A stretch of 64,000 nt of DNA from Lachnospiraceae bacterium (GCA_910575275.1 CAJTEE010000003.1:186001-250000), one strand, 5' to 3'; shown: positions 33,773 to 42,595, counted from the stretch's first letter. Translations and numbers: made by a program. Notes: generated by a model from the letters alone, not told the origin.

Positions 33773-34870
33773 ATGAAACTGAGACAATTCAAGCGCGGAT
33801 TCGCCGGGGTGGCGGCAGCGGGGCTCATTCTGATGACGGCGGGCTGCGGCGGCGGTCTTTCCGTCCCGGAGACGACAGCCAAGGCAGAGGAGACGACCGC
33901 CGCCCAGACAGAGGCGGCTTCATCGGAGGAGGCCAAAAAGGAAGTAGAGAAAACAGTTCGCGTGGTCGGGAACTTAAGCGGCCTGTCCTTGGATATGGGC
34001 AACGCGTTCTGCGACAGCTTAGAGGAGCTTTCCGGCGGGAGCATTGCGGTTGAGCGCTACCTGACCGGGCAGGTCGGAACGAACGACGAGGATCTGTGCA
34101 TCGCGTTGTCGGAGGGGAACTTTGACGTCTACCTGACCTCGGACATGCTGGCGACCTGGGTGCTGCCGGAGTGGCTCGGATATGCCAATGTGGCGTTCTG
34201 CTTCCGGGATGCGGATCATGTAAAAAAATATTGGACTATGTTGGATCAGAATTATGCACTGAACGATAAGATGATCGAGCAGTATAATGTGCGTGCCCTG
34301 ATCACGGATTCGGTTGCGGTCCGCACGCCGCGGTACATCACGGCAAACAAGGAGATCAAGTCCCCGGAGGACATGAAGGGGCTCAAATTCCGTACGCCGA
34401 GCGTGGAGGGCGTTGTGGCCTCCTGGCAGGCATGCGGGGCGTCGATCGTGCCGATTCCGTTTGGCGAGCTGTACAGTGCTCTGCAGACGGGAACCGCAGA
34501 TGCACAGGAGAACCCGACCGACATGATTATGCAGGGCGGCTTCTACGGAGTCCAGAAATATATGATGCTGACCAGCCACCAGTACGGCGCATATCTGTTT
34601 CATGCGAATGAGACCTGGTATCAGAGCCTGAGCGATAACGAAAAGGAATGGGTTGCCGAGGCGGCGACAAACGGCTATGAGCTGTTTAATGAAAAGGGCG
34701 CCGAGCAGGATGCGCAGTATATCAAGGAGCTGGAAGAAAAGGGTATGACTGTAATCCAGGCAGAGGAGATAGACATCGAAGCCTTTAAGCAGGCGATCAT
34801 TGCGCCGGTGCTTGAGAAATTCAAGGATTCCTGGGCCAAGGACGGCTGGGAAGCCATTCAGGCATTATAG
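33773..34870 (+). CDS. TRAP transporter solute-binding lipoprotein, DctP type
   Basis: A 365-residue lipoprotein: lipobox TAGC (Cys25), linker rich in Thr/Ala/Glu, then the DctP fold. MKGLKFRTPSVEG holds the conserved Arg that grips the ligand carboxylate, and ELYSALQTGTADAQENP is the family signature. It captures an organic or sugar acid outside the cell. ATG 33773 is chosen with gaggaggt upstream. A terminator-like hairpin follows before the permease genes, as is common where binding protein is needed in excess. Confidence 0.92.
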   Translation: MKLRQFKRGFAGVAAAGLILMTAGCGGGLSVPETTAKAEETTAAQTEAASSEEAKKEVEKTVRVVGNLSGLSLDMGNAFCDSLEELSGGSIAVERYLTGQVGTNDEDLCIALSEGNFDVYLTSDMLATWVLPEWLGYANVAFCFRDADHVKKYWTMLDQNYALNDKMIEQYNVRALITDSVAVRTPRYITANKEIKSPEDMKGLKFRTPSVEGVVASWQACGASIVPIPFGELYSALQTGTADAQENPTDMIMQGGFYGVQKYMMLTSHQYGAYLFHANETWYQSLSDNEKEWVAEAATNGYELFNEKGAEQDAQYIKELEEKGMTVIQAEEIDIEAFKQAIIAPVLEKFKDSWAKDGWEAIQAL

Positions 34871-34887
34871 GGCACAGAGTGAACAGA

Positions 34888-34916
34888 GGGCTGTTTATAG
34901 GACAACAGCCCTTTTT
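34888..34916 (+). terminator. Partial terminator between dctP-type and permease genes
   Basis: gggctgtt (34888-34895) pairs with aacagccc (34904-34911) then TTTTT. Being inside the operon, it probably stops only part of the transcripts. Confidence 0.75.
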
Positions 34917-34951
34917 GACAATCGCGTACTTAAAAAGGGGGAACACTTACG

Positions 34952-35530
34952 ATGAAACGGATTGTAACAGCCCTGGACACGCTTATTTTTGCGGTGGCCG
35001 GAGTGCTGACGGCGGCGCTGCTTGGTATGGTCCTTCTGCAGAGCCTGTGCCGGAACCTGTTCAATTTTTCTTTTATTCAGATCGAGGAGCTCTGTATCCT
35101 GTCTCTGGCCTGGCTGACATTTTTAGCAGCTGCCTATGCGGTGCGCCACTGCGGCCATGTTGCGGTCGATTTTTTCTTTAACAAAATGTCTCGGTCGCTC
35201 CGTTATGGGCTGAATATCGCCACGATCGTGATCCTGGTCTTTTTGACGGGGTTTATGGCCTGGCATGGCTGGGGTCTTGCGATGCGCCAGATGCGCACGC
35301 CGCTGCCGGTTACACATATCCCAAGAGGCTATCTCTACATGGCGGCACCGGTATGCAGCGTGTTTATGATTCTCTTTTTTGTGGATGCACTGGTTGACTG
35401 TATCAGAACGAAGGGGATCCTAGGCGTCGTTGTGGACTCGGAGGAGCAGATAAAGAAGGAGCTTGTGAACGGACAGCAGCTTGCGAGGGATGTCCTGGAT
35501 GCAGGAAAAGGAGGGGGACAGGCCAAATGA
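34952..35530 (+). CDS. TRAP transporter small permease, DctQ type
   Basis: A 192-residue protein with four membrane helices; IEELCILSLAWLTFLAAAYA, VRHCGHVAVDFFF and TPLPVTHIPRGYLYMAAPV are typical DctQ patterns. It works with the large permease. ATG 34952 follows aaaaaggggg; the stop overlaps the dctM-type start by 4 bases. Confidence 0.9.
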   Translation: MKRIVTALDTLIFAVAGVLTAALLGMVLLQSLCRNLFNFSFIQIEELCILSLAWLTFLAAAYAVRHCGHVAVDFFFNKMSRSLRYGLNIATIVILVFLTGFMAWHGWGLAMRQMRTPLPVTHIPRGYLYMAAPVCSVFMILFFVDALVDCIRTKGILGVVVDSEEQIKKELVNGQQLARDVLDAGKGGGQAK

Positions 35531-36804
35531 AAATCGGGATTTTTATTATTGTATTGTTTCTGGTCCTTCTGCTGGCGCGGGTTCCGGCGGCCTTCTGCAT
35601 GCTGCTCACCACGCTGGCTTACGTACTTGTGACAAAGGCGGTTCCGCCGACCTTTATCCCGCAGGCTATGGTGAGCGGTTCGGCCTCCTATACGATTCTG
35701 GCGGCTCCGTTTTTCATTATTGTCGGAGAGCTGATGAACAGCTCAGGGATCACAAGGCGGCTCTTTAAATTTGCCAATGTCCTTGTGGGGCATATCACCG
35801 GCGGTCTCGGACACGTCAACGTGCTCGCAAGCGTATTTTTTGCCGGCGTTTCGGGCTCGGCGATCGCGGATGCGGCAGGGCTCGGCAATGTGGAGATCAA
35901 GGCGATGGTAGACGCCGGCTATGACCCGGACTTCTCGGTAGGAATCACGGCGGCCTCCTCGACGATCGGGCCGATCATCCCGCCAAGCAGCCCCATGGTA
36001 TTATATGGGATCATGAGTGGAACGTCGATCGGCGCTTTGTTTATGGCAGGGATTCCCACAGGAATCCTGATGGCGGGCTTTATGATGCTCGTTGTTTATA
36101 TTATTTCCAAAAAAAGAAATTATCCCAAAAGTGAAAAATCTTCCATAAAAGAGATATGGATGGTATTTAAGGAGGCATTTTGGGCGCTTCTCTCCCCGCT
36201 GATCCTGATTCTTGGCATGACGACGGGGATTGCGACACCAACTGAGACAGCAGCAATCGCAGTTGCCTATTCTTTGTTCCTCGGATTTTTCATCTACAAG
36301 GAGATGACCTGGAAAAGTCTGGTGGAGATCATGAAAAGCTCGATTAAAAGCATCGGTATGGTGATGCTTTTAATCGCAACTGGGACTGTTTTTGCGTGGA
36401 TGATCGGGACAGAGAAGGTGGCCGAGAAAAGTGCAGAGCTTTTATTCAGCCTGACGAATAATCCATATGTGATCCTTTTGCTGATTAATCTGTTCCTTCT
36501 GTTTGTGGGAACATTTATGGAGACGACTTCAGCGCTTTTGGTTACGCTGCCGGTGCTGCTCCCGATCGTGAAGGCCATCGGGATGAGCACGGTGCAGTTC
36601 GGGGTTATCATGGTGCTGCTTTTGATGATCGGGATGCTGACGCCGCCGATGGCGCTGTGCCTGTTTGTGACATCGAAGATCGGGGGGATTTCCTTTGACC
36701 GGGCGTTTCGGGCAGTGCTCCCGTATTATGTCGTTTTGCTTGCGGTGCTTGTCATCATCAATCTTTTTCCGGGCGTGACGCTCGGGGTAAGCAGCCTGTT
36801 GTAA
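35527..36804 (+). CDS. TRAP transporter large permease, DctM type
   Basis: A 425-residue protein with ~11-12 membrane helices: PFFIIVGELMNSSGITRRLF, GVSGSAIADAAGLG, GPIIPPSSPMVLYGIMSGTS and GMLTPPMALCLFVTSKIGG are the DctM hallmarks. It uses an ion gradient to import the acid captured by the DctP-type protein. Confidence 0.93.
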   Translation: MKIGIFIIVLFLVLLLARVPAAFCMLLTTLAYVLVTKAVPPTFIPQAMVSGSASYTILAAPFFIIVGELMNSSGITRRLFKFANVLVGHITGGLGHVNVLASVFFAGVSGSAIADAAGLGNVEIKAMVDAGYDPDFSVGITAASSTIGPIIPPSSPMVLYGIMSGTSIGALFMAGIPTGILMAGFMMLVVYIISKKRNYPKSEKSSIKEIWMVFKEAFWALLSPLILILGMTTGIATPTETAAIAVAYSLFLGFFIYKEMTWKSLVEIMKSSIKSIGMVMLLIATGTVFAWMIGTEKVAEKSAELLFSLTNNPYVILLLINLFLLFVGTFMETTSALLVTLPVLLPIVKAIGMSTVQFGVIMVLLLMIGMLTPPMALCLFVTSKIGGISFDRAFRAVLPYYVVLLAVLVIINLFPGVTLGVSSLL

Positions 36805-36830
36805 ATAAATAGAAATAAGGAGACTGATTT

Positions 36831-37832
36831 ATGCGATCAAAGATTCAACTGCTGGGATGCCAGCTTAACAAGATCGACCCTGAAACGTTAAAATACTTTC
36901 TTCAGCTCGGCATCACGGACATACAGTACAATACGCCGGATATTCCGGGAGAGGCAACCTGGAGCTTCGAGGATATAAAAGCATATAAAGAGAAGACGGA
37001 ATCATACGGAGTACGGCTTGTCTGCATTGAGAATGTCCCGATCCGGTTTTATGACAAGGTTATGCTTGGGCTCCCGGGGCGGGATGAGCAGATCGAAAAC
37101 TACATCGGATTGATCAAAAGTTTCGGAAAACTGGGAATTTCCTATTTCGGATATCATTTTACGCCGACATTCGTGTGGAGGACGTCGTATGATGAGACGA
37201 CACGCGGCGGGGCGAGGGTTTCCGCATACAATGAGGAGGCGGCAAAGAAAAATGGCAATCAGGTAAAGTATGCGGCCAGGCTGGATGTAGAGGTGCCGGA
37301 TCCGGAGGAGATGTGGAAGAACCACCAGTATTTTATGAAAGCGATCCTGCCGGAGGCGGAGAAGGCCGGCGTGAAGATGGCATTGCATCCGGATGACCCG
37401 CCGGTTGCCTCGACGGCGGGCGTTGCGCGGATTTTTAACAGCTTTGAGAGCTATGTGCGCGCGGAGAAAGAGACAAACAGCAAAGCATGGGGACTGGATT
37501 TGTGTCTCGGCTGCTGCTCGGAGATGGGCGGAGCGAAGACGGTGGAGCAGTTTATCGACTACTTCGGGCCGATGGGGAAGATTTTCTATGTGCACTTCCG
37601 CGATGTGGTCGGGGAGCCGTATGATTTTAAGGAGTGTTATCTCGGGGATGGGAATTTTGATCCGGCGAGAGTGATGCGTAAGCTTAAGGAGTCCGGCTTT
37701 GAGGGCTATGTCTGCGAGGATCATGTGCCGATCATGGATCACGATTCCGCGTATGGGCATCGAGCCCGGGCGTATGAGATCGGGAAGCTGCAGGGGATGA
37801 TCCGGATGATGGAGTATGATGATGCGAGGTGA
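36831..37832 (+). CDS. Mannonate dehydratase-like TIM-barrel enzyme (UxuA family)
   Basis: A 333-residue protein: YNTPDIPGEATWSFEDI, RLVCIENVPIRFYDKVMLG, ISYFGYHFTPTFVWRTS, KMALHPDDPP, LCLGCCSEMGG, IFYVHFRDVVG and EGYVCEDHVPIMDHD follow D-mannonate dehydratase, with metal ligands expected in the HPDDPP, CLGC, HFRD and DHVP motifs. It is shorter than E. coli UxuA (~390), so a related acid-sugar dehydratase or isomerase is possible. With the TRAP system it suggests uptake and use of a hexuronate derivative. It ends the operon. Confidence 0.82.
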   Translation: MRSKIQLLGCQLNKIDPETLKYFLQLGITDIQYNTPDIPGEATWSFEDIKAYKEKTESYGVRLVCIENVPIRFYDKVMLGLPGRDEQIENYIGLIKSFGKLGISYFGYHFTPTFVWRTSYDETTRGGARVSAYNEEAAKKNGNQVKYAARLDVEVPDPEEMWKNHQYFMKAILPEAEKAGVKMALHPDDPPVASTAGVARIFNSFESYVRAEKETNSKAWGLDLCLGCCSEMGGAKTVEQFIDYFGPMGKIFYVHFRDVVGEPYDFKECYLGDGNFDPARVMRKLKESGFEGYVCEDHVPIMDHDSAYGHRARAYEIGKLQGMIRMMEYDDAR

Positions 37833-37856
37833 GGGAGTGCAGGGCCTGCAGAGGCT

Positions 37857-37889
37857 TAGAGCTTTTTAAACGCCGAAGTCTGGCTGCAG
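37857..37889 (+). repeat. Dispersed repeat copy 2
   Basis: agagctttttaaacgccgaa followed by gtctggctgc, similar in inverted orientation to 15598-15628. The remainder of 37833-38044 is G-rich then AT-rich and contains no gene. Confidence 0.4.
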
Positions 37890-38044
37890 CGCCCCGCCTG
37901 TCTGCTCCGGCCTCTGCTACGCTGTTTCGGGAGGGAGGGGGGAGGGATTGGCAGTTTCTATGTTTTGCGGAGGGCTGGAGATGTGTTCCGTTATTGAAAC
38001 GGATATTTTTTTGTGTATTTAATGAAAAATAATTTTATATAATA

Positions 38045-38085
38045 TTGACTTTTTTATGAAAATATTTTACAATTCCACTAGGAAT
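38045..38085 (+). promoter_or_regulatory. Promoter and overlapping operator of the RpiR gene
   Basis: TTGACT (38045-38050), 17 bases, TACAAT (38068-38073). ATTCC-acta-GGAAT (38072-38085) is a perfect short dyad over the expected transcription start, suited to autorepression by the RpiR protein. Confidence 0.65.
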
Positions 38086-38965
38086 GGTGGTGAGAGTGTT
38101 GAAAAAGGAAAGTAGTGTGTCGGGGATCAATGGGGTTTTGGTGCGAAAGATTGAGGAGCTGCGGGCGGAGGGCGCGTTGACGGAGGGGGATGAGAGGATC
38201 GCGGGGCTTTTGATCACGAATCCGGAGGATTTCGCGTATCTGCCTTTGACGAAGCTGGGGGAACGGTATGGGCTCAGCACGGCGGCGATCACGCGGTTTT
38301 CCAGGAAGCTGGCGTATGGGAGGCTGGCGGATATGCGTATGGATATCCTGCGGTTCAAGGAGGTTCGGCCGCTGGCGTATGCGGATATTTCCAAGACGGA
38401 TTCTACGACTGCGCGCATCGAGGGGCTTGTGGCGTCTACGATTCATGGGCTGGAGTCTCTAAAGGGGAGTCTGGATGTCAAGCAGGTCAGGGAGGCGGCC
38501 AGGCTTTTGGAGGAAGCGGGGCGTGTTGTGGTTACGGGCTTCGGGGGCTCGGCGAGTGTGGCGTATGATGCGTACCACAAATTCCTGCGGGCCGGAAAGC
38601 ATGTGGAGATCATCACGGATGAGCATCGGCTGATGATCGCGGCTACGGTGGCGGGGCCGGGTGACGTGTTTCTTGTGATCAGCGAGTCGGGGAATACCCC
38701 GGGGCAGGCGGCGGCCGTGAAGACGGCAAAGGAGCGGGGCGCGTTGGTGATCGCGGTGACACAGTTTTCCAGGAATGCCTTGAGCCGGCTTGCCGACGTC
38801 TGCCTGCACAGCATGCGGTCGGAGCAGGAGATTGATAAGGCGTTGATCTCGAGGGCCGTTCAGTATGCGGTTGTGGATATTTTATTCATTGAATATTATG
38901 TCCGGGATTCGGAGCGGATCGAGCGGCTGCAAAAGGAAATATCGGAGAATACAAAATTATTATGA
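38084..38965 (+). CDS. RpiR/MurR family transcriptional regulator
   Basis: A ~293-residue regulator. N-terminal HTH_6 (~20-95: ITNPEDFAYLPLTKLGERYG, LSTAAITRFSRKLAYGRLAD) and C-terminal SIS sugar-phosphate domain (VVVTGFGGSASVAYDAYHKF, GPGDVFLVISESGNTPGQAA). RpiR regulators sense phosphosugars; the following genes handle gluconate and 6-phosphogluconate. The start is uncertain: ATG 38084 would lie almost at the transcription start, while TTG 38099 behind ggtggtgag gives MKKESSVSG. Codon use here is very G-rich. Confidence 0.9.
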   Translation: MVVRVLKKESSVSGINGVLVRKIEELRAEGALTEGDERIAGLLITNPEDFAYLPLTKLGERYGLSTAAITRFSRKLAYGRLADMRMDILRFKEVRPLAYADISKTDSTTARIEGLVASTIHGLESLKGSLDVKQVREAARLLEEAGRVVVTGFGGSASVAYDAYHKFLRAGKHVEIITDEHRLMIAATVAGPGDVFLVISESGNTPGQAAAVKTAKERGALVIAVTQFSRNALSRLADVCLHSMRSEQEIDKALISRAVQYAVVDILFIEYYVRDSERIERLQKEISENTKLL

Positions 38966-39184
38966 TACAAGCGTCAAAAGGTCATGTATTGCGTGCTTGC
39001 ACGCGAATGCATGAGGTTGGGACACGCAAAACACCGAAAAGTAGCCATTTTTCGTAGAAAAATGAGCGGGTTTGAGGTGGTTTAGAATTGCGGGAGCACG
39101 AGGTGCGGAGCAATCCGTATCATGAGAAGCGACAAAAGACCTTTTATCGCTTCTATACATTATTATACGAGGAGGAAGTGCAGA
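38966..39184. other. Structured non-coding region between RpiR and 6PGDH genes
   Basis: 219 bases without a gene. gcgtgc-tt-gcacgc (38991-39004) is a perfect hairpin extended by catg/att arms. atgatac (38962-38968) has an inverted partner gtatcat (39117-39123), and gcgtcaaaaggtc (38971-38983) has one at 39137-39149. The outer repeats enclose the region, as in a small palindromic element or a structured leader RNA. No promoter could be fixed with confidence. Confidence 0.4.
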
Positions 39185-40096
39185 ATGAAGATCGGTTTTA
39201 TCGGCGTTGGGAAGATGGGGCTGGAAATGGCGACCCGGTTAAAAAACGCGGGACATGAGGTGTACTGCTATGATGTCGGGGAGCAGGGGCGCTGGCGCGC
39301 GGCGCAGCGCGGGCTTTTTGTCGTCGGAGACGTGGCGGCTTTGTGTGCGGCCTGTATGCCGCCGCGGGTGATCTGGGTCCAGACGCCTCCCGGGGAAGCG
39401 ACCGGAGAGGCGATAGCAGAGGCGGCGGCGCACTGCCAGGCAGGGGACATTCTCGTAGACGGAGGGAATTCGGACTTTCGCGATTCGTTAAAACGGGCCC
39501 GGGCAGTCGAGGAGAAGGGGATTCATTTTGTTGACGCAGGCGTGAGCGGCGGCGTAAAGGGCGCAAAGGAGGGCTGCGGCTTGTTAGTCGGCGCGTCGCA
39601 GGAGCTTTTTGAACGGCTGACACCGGTGTTTGAGGCGCTTGCGGCTCCCGGCGGGTATGTCCGTGCGGGCAATACCGGGGCCGGTCATTTTGCGAAGATG
39701 GTGCATAACGGTGTGGAGTATGCGATCATGGAGGCATATGGAGAGGGCTATGAGCTGCTTTCGGCCTCTGATATCGGCATCGACGTACTGGCGACGATGA
39801 AAGCGTGGCAGGGGGGATGCAGCATCCGCTCGCTGCTTCTGGAGAAAATGATCGAGGCGCTGGAGCCGGATGTGGCGCTGGAAGGCGTGGTCGATTTCGT
39901 GGCCGATTCCGGCATGGGACGCTGGACCGTGGAGGAGGGGATCCGTTTAAAGGTTCCGACCCCGGCGATCTATGCGGCTTTGCAGGCGCGCTTTGCCTCG
40001 CAGCAGGATGAATCCCCCAACATGAAAAGCCTGGCCGCGCTCCGGGGGACGATCGGCGGCCATCCGGTAAAGAGAAAAGAGAGCAAGGCAGAATAA
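39185..40096 (+). CDS. 6-phosphogluconate dehydrogenase, short (decarboxylating) type
   Basis: A 303-residue dehydrogenase: GFIGVGKMGLEMATRLKNAG, VDGGNSDFRDSLKRA, DAGVSGGVKGAKEGCGLLVG and GHFAKMVHNGVEYAIMEAYG are the 6PGDH motifs, with the catalytic Lys in FAKMVHNG. The short length and an acidic residue after the second strand (CYDVG) suggest the NAD-preferring form (GndA/YqeC-like). It would turn 6-phosphogluconate made by the downstream kinase into ribulose-5-phosphate. ATG 39185 is chosen with gaggaggaag upstream. Confidence 0.9.
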   Translation: MKIGFIGVGKMGLEMATRLKNAGHEVYCYDVGEQGRWRAAQRGLFVVGDVAALCAACMPPRVIWVQTPPGEATGEAIAEAAAHCQAGDILVDGGNSDFRDSLKRARAVEEKGIHFVDAGVSGGVKGAKEGCGLLVGASQELFERLTPVFEALAAPGGYVRAGNTGAGHFAKMVHNGVEYAIMEAYGEGYELLSASDIGIDVLATMKAWQGGCSIRSLLLEKMIEALEPDVALEGVVDFVADSGMGRWTVEEGIRLKVPTPAIYAALQARFASQQDESPNMKSLAALRGTIGGHPVKRKESKAE

Positions 40097-40115
40097 ATGC
40101 GGAAGGGAGATAAAA

Positions 40116-40652
40116 ATGGGAGAACCGATCAAAGAAAGAGTATCGTTGATTTTAAAGGAGCATGAGGCGCTTTTAGCGCGCCTGGATGAGAAAGCGGTTG
40201 AAACACTGGCGGAAAAGATGACAGAGGCACGCGGCGTATTTTTTACGGCACAGGGCCGTTCGGGGAACATGGCAAAGGCGCTGGCGATCCGGTTTTTACA
40301 TATGGGAATCGCGGTCCATGTGGCCGGGGAGCCAAGCACGCCGGCGATCGGGGAGGGCGATCTTTTGATCGCGGTCTCCTCCTCCGCCAAGACAAAAATT
40401 ACGTTGAATCATCTGGAAACGGCGAAGAAGGCCGGGGCGGTGACGGCGCTTCTTACGGCGGCCGCGGATCCCGGCGCCAGTGATGTGTGTGTACGCATTC
40501 CCGCCAAGACGGAGATTCCTTCTGTCCAGCACGCCGGCTCCCTGTTCGAACAGGCTGTCCTTCTTGTGGGGGACGCGCTTGCGTGGTATGTGCAGGGACG
40601 TCTGGGAGCGAGTGAGGAGAGCATGAACCGGAGACATTCCAACTTACAGTAA
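40116..40652 (+). CDS. SIS-domain sugar isomerase, 6-phospho-3-hexuloisomerase-like
   Basis: A 178-residue SIS protein: AQGRSGNMAKALAIRFLHMG, VHVAGEPSTPAIGEGDLLIA, VSSSAKTKITLNHLETAKKA and SVQHAGSLFEQAVLLVGDAL follow PHI (HxlB), which converts 3-hexulose-6-phosphate to fructose-6-phosphate in the ribulose monophosphate route. No hexulose-phosphate synthase gene is visible in the window, so a different phosphosugar may be its substrate. It lies between 6PGDH and gluconokinase genes in a tight operon. Confidence 0.85.
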   Translation: MGEPIKERVSLILKEHEALLARLDEKAVETLAEKMTEARGVFFTAQGRSGNMAKALAIRFLHMGIAVHVAGEPSTPAIGEGDLLIAVSSSAKTKITLNHLETAKKAGAVTALLTAAADPGASDVCVRIPAKTEIPSVQHAGSLFEQAVLLVGDALAWYVQGRLGASEESMNRRHSNLQ

Positions 40653-40666
40653 ACGGAGGAAGGAAT

Positions 40667-42109
40667 ATGCTGGTATTGGGGCTGGAGGCGAGCACGACAT
40701 CCGCGAAGGCCATGCTGTATGACAGCGAAACGGGCGTGCTCGCTCTGGAGACGGAGAGCTACAGAAAGGGCCCGGCGCCTGCGGGCCATGAGGAGGGGAT
40801 GCTGGACGCGGAGACGGCGTACAGGAAGCTGATGGCCGTCGGCGCGCGGGCCGCAAAGGGGAGGCCCGTTGACTGTATCGCGGTCTCCGCAACCTGGCAG
40901 AGTCTCCTTGTCTGTGACGCGAAAGGAACTCCCATCCTGCCGATCATGCTCTGGTCCTGCAGGAGAGCGGAGGAGATCAGCCGGCAGATCGGGCGCAACA
41001 AAGAGCAGGCAGACCGGATCTACAGACGGACGGGGGCGGTCGTGAATGCCTCGTATCCGCTTTTCAAGCTTCTGTATCTGAAGAAAGAGGGCTACGACCT
41101 CGCAGGGCTGCGGTTTTGCGGCGGCGGGAGCTATCTGACGAAACGCATGACCGGGGAGGAGCTTGTAACAGAATCCATGGCTTCCGGCAGCGGGCTTTTC
41201 AACGGGGAAAAGAGAGGCTGGGATACGGAGATCCTTTCGGCGCTTGGAATCCATGAGACGCAGTTTTTTCCGCTTGGCAGCTATCGGGATACCAAACCGC
41301 TTGCGAAGGAGGCGGCAGAGCTTCTGGGAGTGAAGCAGGGGATTCCCGTTGTCCCCGCGGAGCCGGACGGCGGACTGGATCAGATCGGCGCAAAGGCGAT
41401 GGAGGAGGGGGTTATGACCTTTTCCATGGGCACAAGCGGGTCACTGCGGCTGCGGACAGACGGGCCAAGGAAATCAAAGACGCCGGGGACATGGTGTTAT
41501 CTGGCTCCGACCGGGGAGTGGCTCAGCGGGATCGGAACCTCGGGCTGCACTAACTGCGTAGACTGGGTGAAGGAAAAGTTTTTCCCGCCCGGCACAAGCT
41601 ACCGGGAGATCGAAAAGAGCTGCAGGCTTTTTGACAGCGCGCCGATTTTCCTTCCGTTTGTCTTCGGGGAACGCGGGCCTGCCTGGGCAAATGTGCGAAA
41701 GGGCGGATTTGTGAACATTCTGGGCGAACATGGGCCGGAGGCGTTTTATTATGCGGTTCTGGAAGGCGTTTTGTTTAATCTGTATCAATGCTATGAGCTT
41801 TTATGTGAGGTAAACGAAACGCCGCATACGGTAAAGCTTTCGGGCGGTGTGCTGCATTCGCCCGTGTGGAGCGCGATGTGCGCCGATCTTTTCGGAAGGG
41901 AGTTAGAGGTGGTAAGCCAGAAGCACTCGTCTGTCTTAGGGGCAGTCGCCCTGGGGCTTGTAACGTCTGGCCGCATCCGGAGTGTGAGAGAGTTTCGGGC
42001 GCTTCCCAAGGAGGAAAAAAGGACGATTGTGCCAGGTGGGAACCGGGGCTATTACATGGAACGGTATCGAGAATATCTGAAATTTTTTCACGGTTCCTTA
42101 CTCCAATAG
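40667..42109 (+). CDS. FGGY-family carbohydrate kinase, probable gluconokinase
   Basis: A 480-residue kinase with both FGGY halves: LGLEASTTSAKAMLYDSETG, AVSATWQSLLVCD, VPAEPDGGLDQIGAKAMEEG, MTFSMGTSGSLRL and VKLSGGVLHSPVWSAMCADL. The TSGSLR phosphate motif and operon context with 6PGDH point to phosphorylation of gluconate (or a close sugar acid) to 6-phosphogluconate. It follows aaacggagga. Confidence 0.88.
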   Translation: MLVLGLEASTTSAKAMLYDSETGVLALETESYRKGPAPAGHEEGMLDAETAYRKLMAVGARAAKGRPVDCIAVSATWQSLLVCDAKGTPILPIMLWSCRRAEEISRQIGRNKEQADRIYRRTGAVVNASYPLFKLLYLKKEGYDLAGLRFCGGGSYLTKRMTGEELVTESMASGSGLFNGEKRGWDTEILSALGIHETQFFPLGSYRDTKPLAKEAAELLGVKQGIPVVPAEPDGGLDQIGAKAMEEGVMTFSMGTSGSLRLRTDGPRKSKTPGTWCYLAPTGEWLSGIGTSGCTNCVDWVKEKFFPPGTSYREIEKSCRLFDSAPIFLPFVFGERGPAWANVRKGGFVNILGEHGPEAFYYAVLEGVLFNLYQCYELLCEVNETPHTVKLSGGVLHSPVWSAMCADLFGRELEVVSQKHSSVLGAVALGLVTSGRIRSVREFRALPKEEKRTIVPGGNRGYYMERYREYLKFFHGSLLQ

Positions 42110-42147
42110 TTCTTCCACGGAACTCCAAGCACTCTGGCAAGGTTCAC

Positions 42148-42311
42148 TAGAGCGTGTTTGGAAATTGCTTTCCGTCAGATGTGCGTTCCACTTTGTGGGA
42201 GATTTGGGCCAAATGAACGCAGCGTAGCGGGCTGCGTTAAGTGAATTTGGGCTAAATATACCACGAAGCGGGGCGTGCAGATGACGGGAATGAATTTTTA
42301 AACGCGCTCTA
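42148..42311. mobile_element. MITE-like element flanked by TA, folding into one long imperfect hairpin
   Basis: A 164-bp element with inverted ends TAGAGCGTGTTTGGAAATT (42148-42166) and AATTTTTAAACGCGCTCTA (42293-42311). The inside is also palindromic: ccgtcagatgtgcg pairs with tgcagatgacgg and gaacgcagc with gctgcgtt around a short loop. It has no coding capacity and each end carries TA, as expected for Tc1/mariner/IS630-type MITEs that duplicate TA. It truncates the 3' end of the broken HTH gene. Confidence 0.7.
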
Positions 42312-42531
42312 ATGTCTGCGTTTCTGCCCTGCGGATATCCTGCCGTTTCTGTTCATAAAGCTGAATCATCCGAAGCGATGCGCCGGACAGCCCTGCAATG
42401 CATTTGGGGTTCCCCTTCTCAAAGCTCTTTGCAACACCGGATATAAGAAATTGGGAAAAGAACGCCTCCGGGTCATAACCAAGATCGGATAGGGCATAGT
42501 CAAACATATCGCTATAACGATATTTTTTCAA
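42298..42531 (-). pseudogene. Remnant of an XRE-type HTH protein, internally deleted and truncated by the MITE
   Basis: The 77-residue frame joins an N-terminal piece (YSDMFDYALSDLGYDPEAFF, ISGVAKSFEKGNPKCIAG) to the recognition-helix end of an HTH (LSGASLRMIQLYEQKRQDIR). Longer relatives in Clostridia carry ~100 residues between these parts. Its final codons and stop (LERV) are supplied by the MITE end. The TTG at 42531 has no ribosome site. Non-functional. Confidence 0.6.
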
Positions 42532-42566
42532 GACAAAATGAACGTTAAAAACAATAGAAGTTTTTA

Positions 42567-42595
42567 TTTACGCCGCACGGAAAGCTTGGTATACT
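42567..42595 (+). promoter_or_regulatory. Candidate promoter of the short pyruvate kinase gene
   Basis: TTTACG (42567-42572), 17 bases, TATACT (42590-42595). The -10 is good and the -35 weak. It lies downstream of the furthest possible start, supporting a start near 42679. Confidence 0.5.

Noticed and set aside
36460-36469. 10-base match of the putative guide start (aatccatatg) inside the dctM-type gene
   Set aside because: It breaks off after 10 bases, lies within a coding region away from any promoter, and a chance match of this length in 64 kb on two strands is quite possible.
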